Shown here piece after piece: positions 4,659 to 5,817 of a stretch of 5,817 nucleotides of DNA; the stretch's first letter is position 1; every line of letters begins with the position of its first letter. The DNA is from JAWPNA01 sp045402695. GTDB taxonomy: Bacteria > Acidobacteriota > Polarisedimenticolia > JACPZX01 > DASXTC01. The notes under the pieces were generated by a model. That model saw only the letters and a program-made list of their open reading frames with translations, had not been told where the DNA came from and did no database searches. The DNA lies in NCBI GenBank assembly GCA_045402695.1, contig JAWPNA010000439.1:1-5817 (forward strand). Direction: 5' to 3'. The position numbers and the translations under genes were made by a program.

Positions 4659-5817
4659 ATGACGGGCAACGAGGTTCGCGGCACGTTTCTCAGATTTTTC
4701 GAGCAACGGAGCCACGCCCGTGTGAAGAGCTCGTCTCTGATCCCCGCCGGTGATCCGACACTCCTGTTCACCAACGCGGGAATGAACCAATTCAAGGACG
4801 TCTTCCTGGGGCGCGAATCGAGAGGGTACAACCGCGCGGCCAGCTCGCAAAAGTGTCTGCGGGTTTCCGGAAAGCACAACGACTTCGATCAAGTGGGACG
4901 CACCGCACGGCATCACACCTTTTTCGAGATGCTGGGCAACTTCTCGTTCGGAGATTATTTCAAGAAGGATGCGGTGAGCTTCGCGTGGGACCTGGTCACG
5001 AAGGAGTTTGGCCTCCCCGAGGATCGCCTCTGGGTCTCTGTGTTCCGCGAGGACGACGAGGCGGCTGTGCTCTGGCAACAGACAGCCGGGCTGCCCGCGG
5101 ATCGTATCGTCCGTCTGGGGGAGAAGGACAACTTCTGGGCGATGGGGGACGCGGGCCCTTGCGGCCCCTGTTCAGAGATCTACTTCGATCAGGGGCCTTC
5201 GGTCGGGTGCGGCCGCGCGGAGTGCTCCCTGGAGTGCGGATGCGATCGCTTTCTGGAATTCTGGAACCTCGTCTTCATGCAGTACGACCGGCAGACGGAC
5301 GGCACCCTCAGGCCCCTGGCGGCGCCATGCATTGACACGGGGGCGGGGCTCGAGAGGCTCGCGGCCATTCTGCAGGGGGTGGACAGCAACTACAAAAGCG
5401 ATCTGTTCGCGCCGCTCATCGATGAGATCGGGCGCCGGGCAGGCACGGCGTACGGGAAGGACCGGCCCACCGATGTCTCGCTCCAGGTGATGGCCGATCA
5501 CCTCCGGGCCATGACGTTTCTCATCTCGGACGGCGTGGTCCCCAGCAACGAGAAGCGAGGATACGTGCTGCGCCGGATCATCCGACGAGCGCTGACCTAT
5601 GGACTCAACGTCGGACTGAAGGCTCCCTTCTTGTTCGACCTGACCGGCAAGGTGGTGGAGATGATGGGCGAGGCGTATCCCGAGCTGAAGAAGGATCGCG
5701 CCCGAGTCGCTCAGGTGTGCCGGCGCGAGGAGGAGACCTTCAAGAACAGCCTCACGCGAGGGATGGAAGAGGCCGAGACCGTCTTCGCGCGGTACAAGGG
5801 TGGTGTTCTCCCGGCCG
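4659..5817 (+). CDS. alaS: Alanyl-tRNA synthetase AlaS, N-terminal 386 residues, cut by the window end
   Basis: AlaS is the class II synthetase that charges tRNA-Ala with alanine in the cytoplasm. The visible part covers the aminoacylation domain and the start of the tRNA-recognition helices; the editing and C-Ala domains (about 490 further residues in a normal 870-880) lie beyond base 5817. Clear motifs are LLFTNAGMNQFKDVFLG (35-51), SQKCLRVSGKHND (63-75), TARHHTFFEMLGNFSFGDYF (82-101, class II motif 2 region), FWAMGDAGPCGPCSEIYFD (159-177), FWNLVFMQYDR (201-211), IDTGAGLERLAAILQG (225-240, motif 3), and DHLRAMTFLISDGVVPSNEK (280-299). A four-cysteine cluster, C184, C189, C193 and C195, sits in the loop before FWNLVFMQ, where E. 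coli AlaS has no such cluster. The frame is uninterrupted to the window end. It is likely co-transcribed with pilT, although a promoter of its own inside pilT cannot be excluded. Confidence 0.97.
   Translation, partial: MTGNEVRGTFLRFFEQRSHARVKSSSLIPAGDPTLLFTNAGMNQFKDVFLGRESRGYNRAASSQKCLRVSGKHNDFDQVGRTARHHTFFEMLGNFSFGDYFKKDAVSFAWDLVTKEFGLPEDRLWVSVFREDDEAAVLWQQTAGLPADRIVRLGEKDNFWAMGDAGPCGPCSEIYFDQGPSVGCGRAECSLECGCDRFLEFWNLVFMQYDRQTDGTLRPLAAPCIDTGAGLERLAAILQGVDSNYKSDLFAPLIDEIGRRAGTAYGKDRPTDVSLQVMADHLRAMTFLISDGVVPSNEKRGYVLRRIIRRALTYGLNVGLKAPFLFDLTGKVVEMMGEAYPELKKDRARVAQVCRREEETFKNSLTRGMEEAETVFARYKGGVLPA

Noticed and set aside
4497..5078. Minus-strand open frame across the pilT-alaS junction
   Set aside because: It crosses the antisense of two well-supported genes, with no recognisable domain.
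1..5817. CRISPR array, tRNA/rRNA, insertion sequence, phage genes or a novel defence-type cassette
   Set aside because: No regularly spaced repeats, clover-leaf sequences, transposase motifs or unknown gene clusters were found. Apart from the left join, the window is ordinary housekeeping sequence.

Overview
This is a GC-rich, gene-dense bacterial chromosomal segment. Third codon positions are mostly G or C. It carries five confidently identified plus-strand genes and a rearranged-looking left edge. The gene families are near-universal housekeeping ones plus a type IV pilus ATPase, so taxonomy cannot be fixed. A didermic, GC-rich, environmental lineage (Acidobacteriota-like or deltaproteobacterial-like) is my low-confidence guess, from the style of PilT and AlaS and from the presence of a pilus retraction-type motor.

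Left edge (1-414): two unrelated coding fragments meet head-on. Reading leftward on the minus strand, bases 1 to about 144 encode a hydrophobic stretch typical of the membrane part of CHASE2-domain sensor proteins. Reading rightward, bases from about 136 to 414 encode only the C-terminal helical lid and tail of DnaK. The frame is closed by a stop at 55-57, and no DnaK-like sequence is seen in any frame before the join. Either a rearrangement or an assembly chimera lies at about 120-155.

Chaperone/ribosome block (420-3222): dnaJ starts 5 bases after the dnaK stop. It is followed by prmA (methyltransferase for ribosomal protein L11) after 36 bases, and by rsmE (16S rRNA m3U1498 methyltransferase), which starts one base after the prmA stop. 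The order dnaK-dnaJ-prmA-rsmE is the same as in the heat-shock operon of Bacillus and relatives (there preceded by hrcA-grpE). It links protein folding with modification of ribosomal protein and rRNA. A possible near-leaderless -10 box precedes prmA.

Intergenic region (3223-3448, 226 bases): the only sizeable gene-free stretch. It holds two GC-rich palindromes at the end of rsmE, two pairs of short direct repeats, a good sigma-70-type promoter (TTGACT, 17 bases, TAGATT, with an upstream TG), a leader of about 109 bases with a hairpin, and a strong ribosome binding site.

Right part (3449-5817): a PilT/PilU-family type IV pilus ATPase with a GTG start, then after 40 bases the first 386 codons of alaS (alanyl-tRNA synthetase), cut by the window end. 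pilT and alaS are co-directional and could be co-transcribed from the promoter at 3305-3333. I saw no tRNA, rRNA, CRISPR array, insertion sequence or recognisable novel multi-gene system. The most notable points are the CHASE2/DnaK join, the organised pilT control region, and a cysteine cluster in AlaS.
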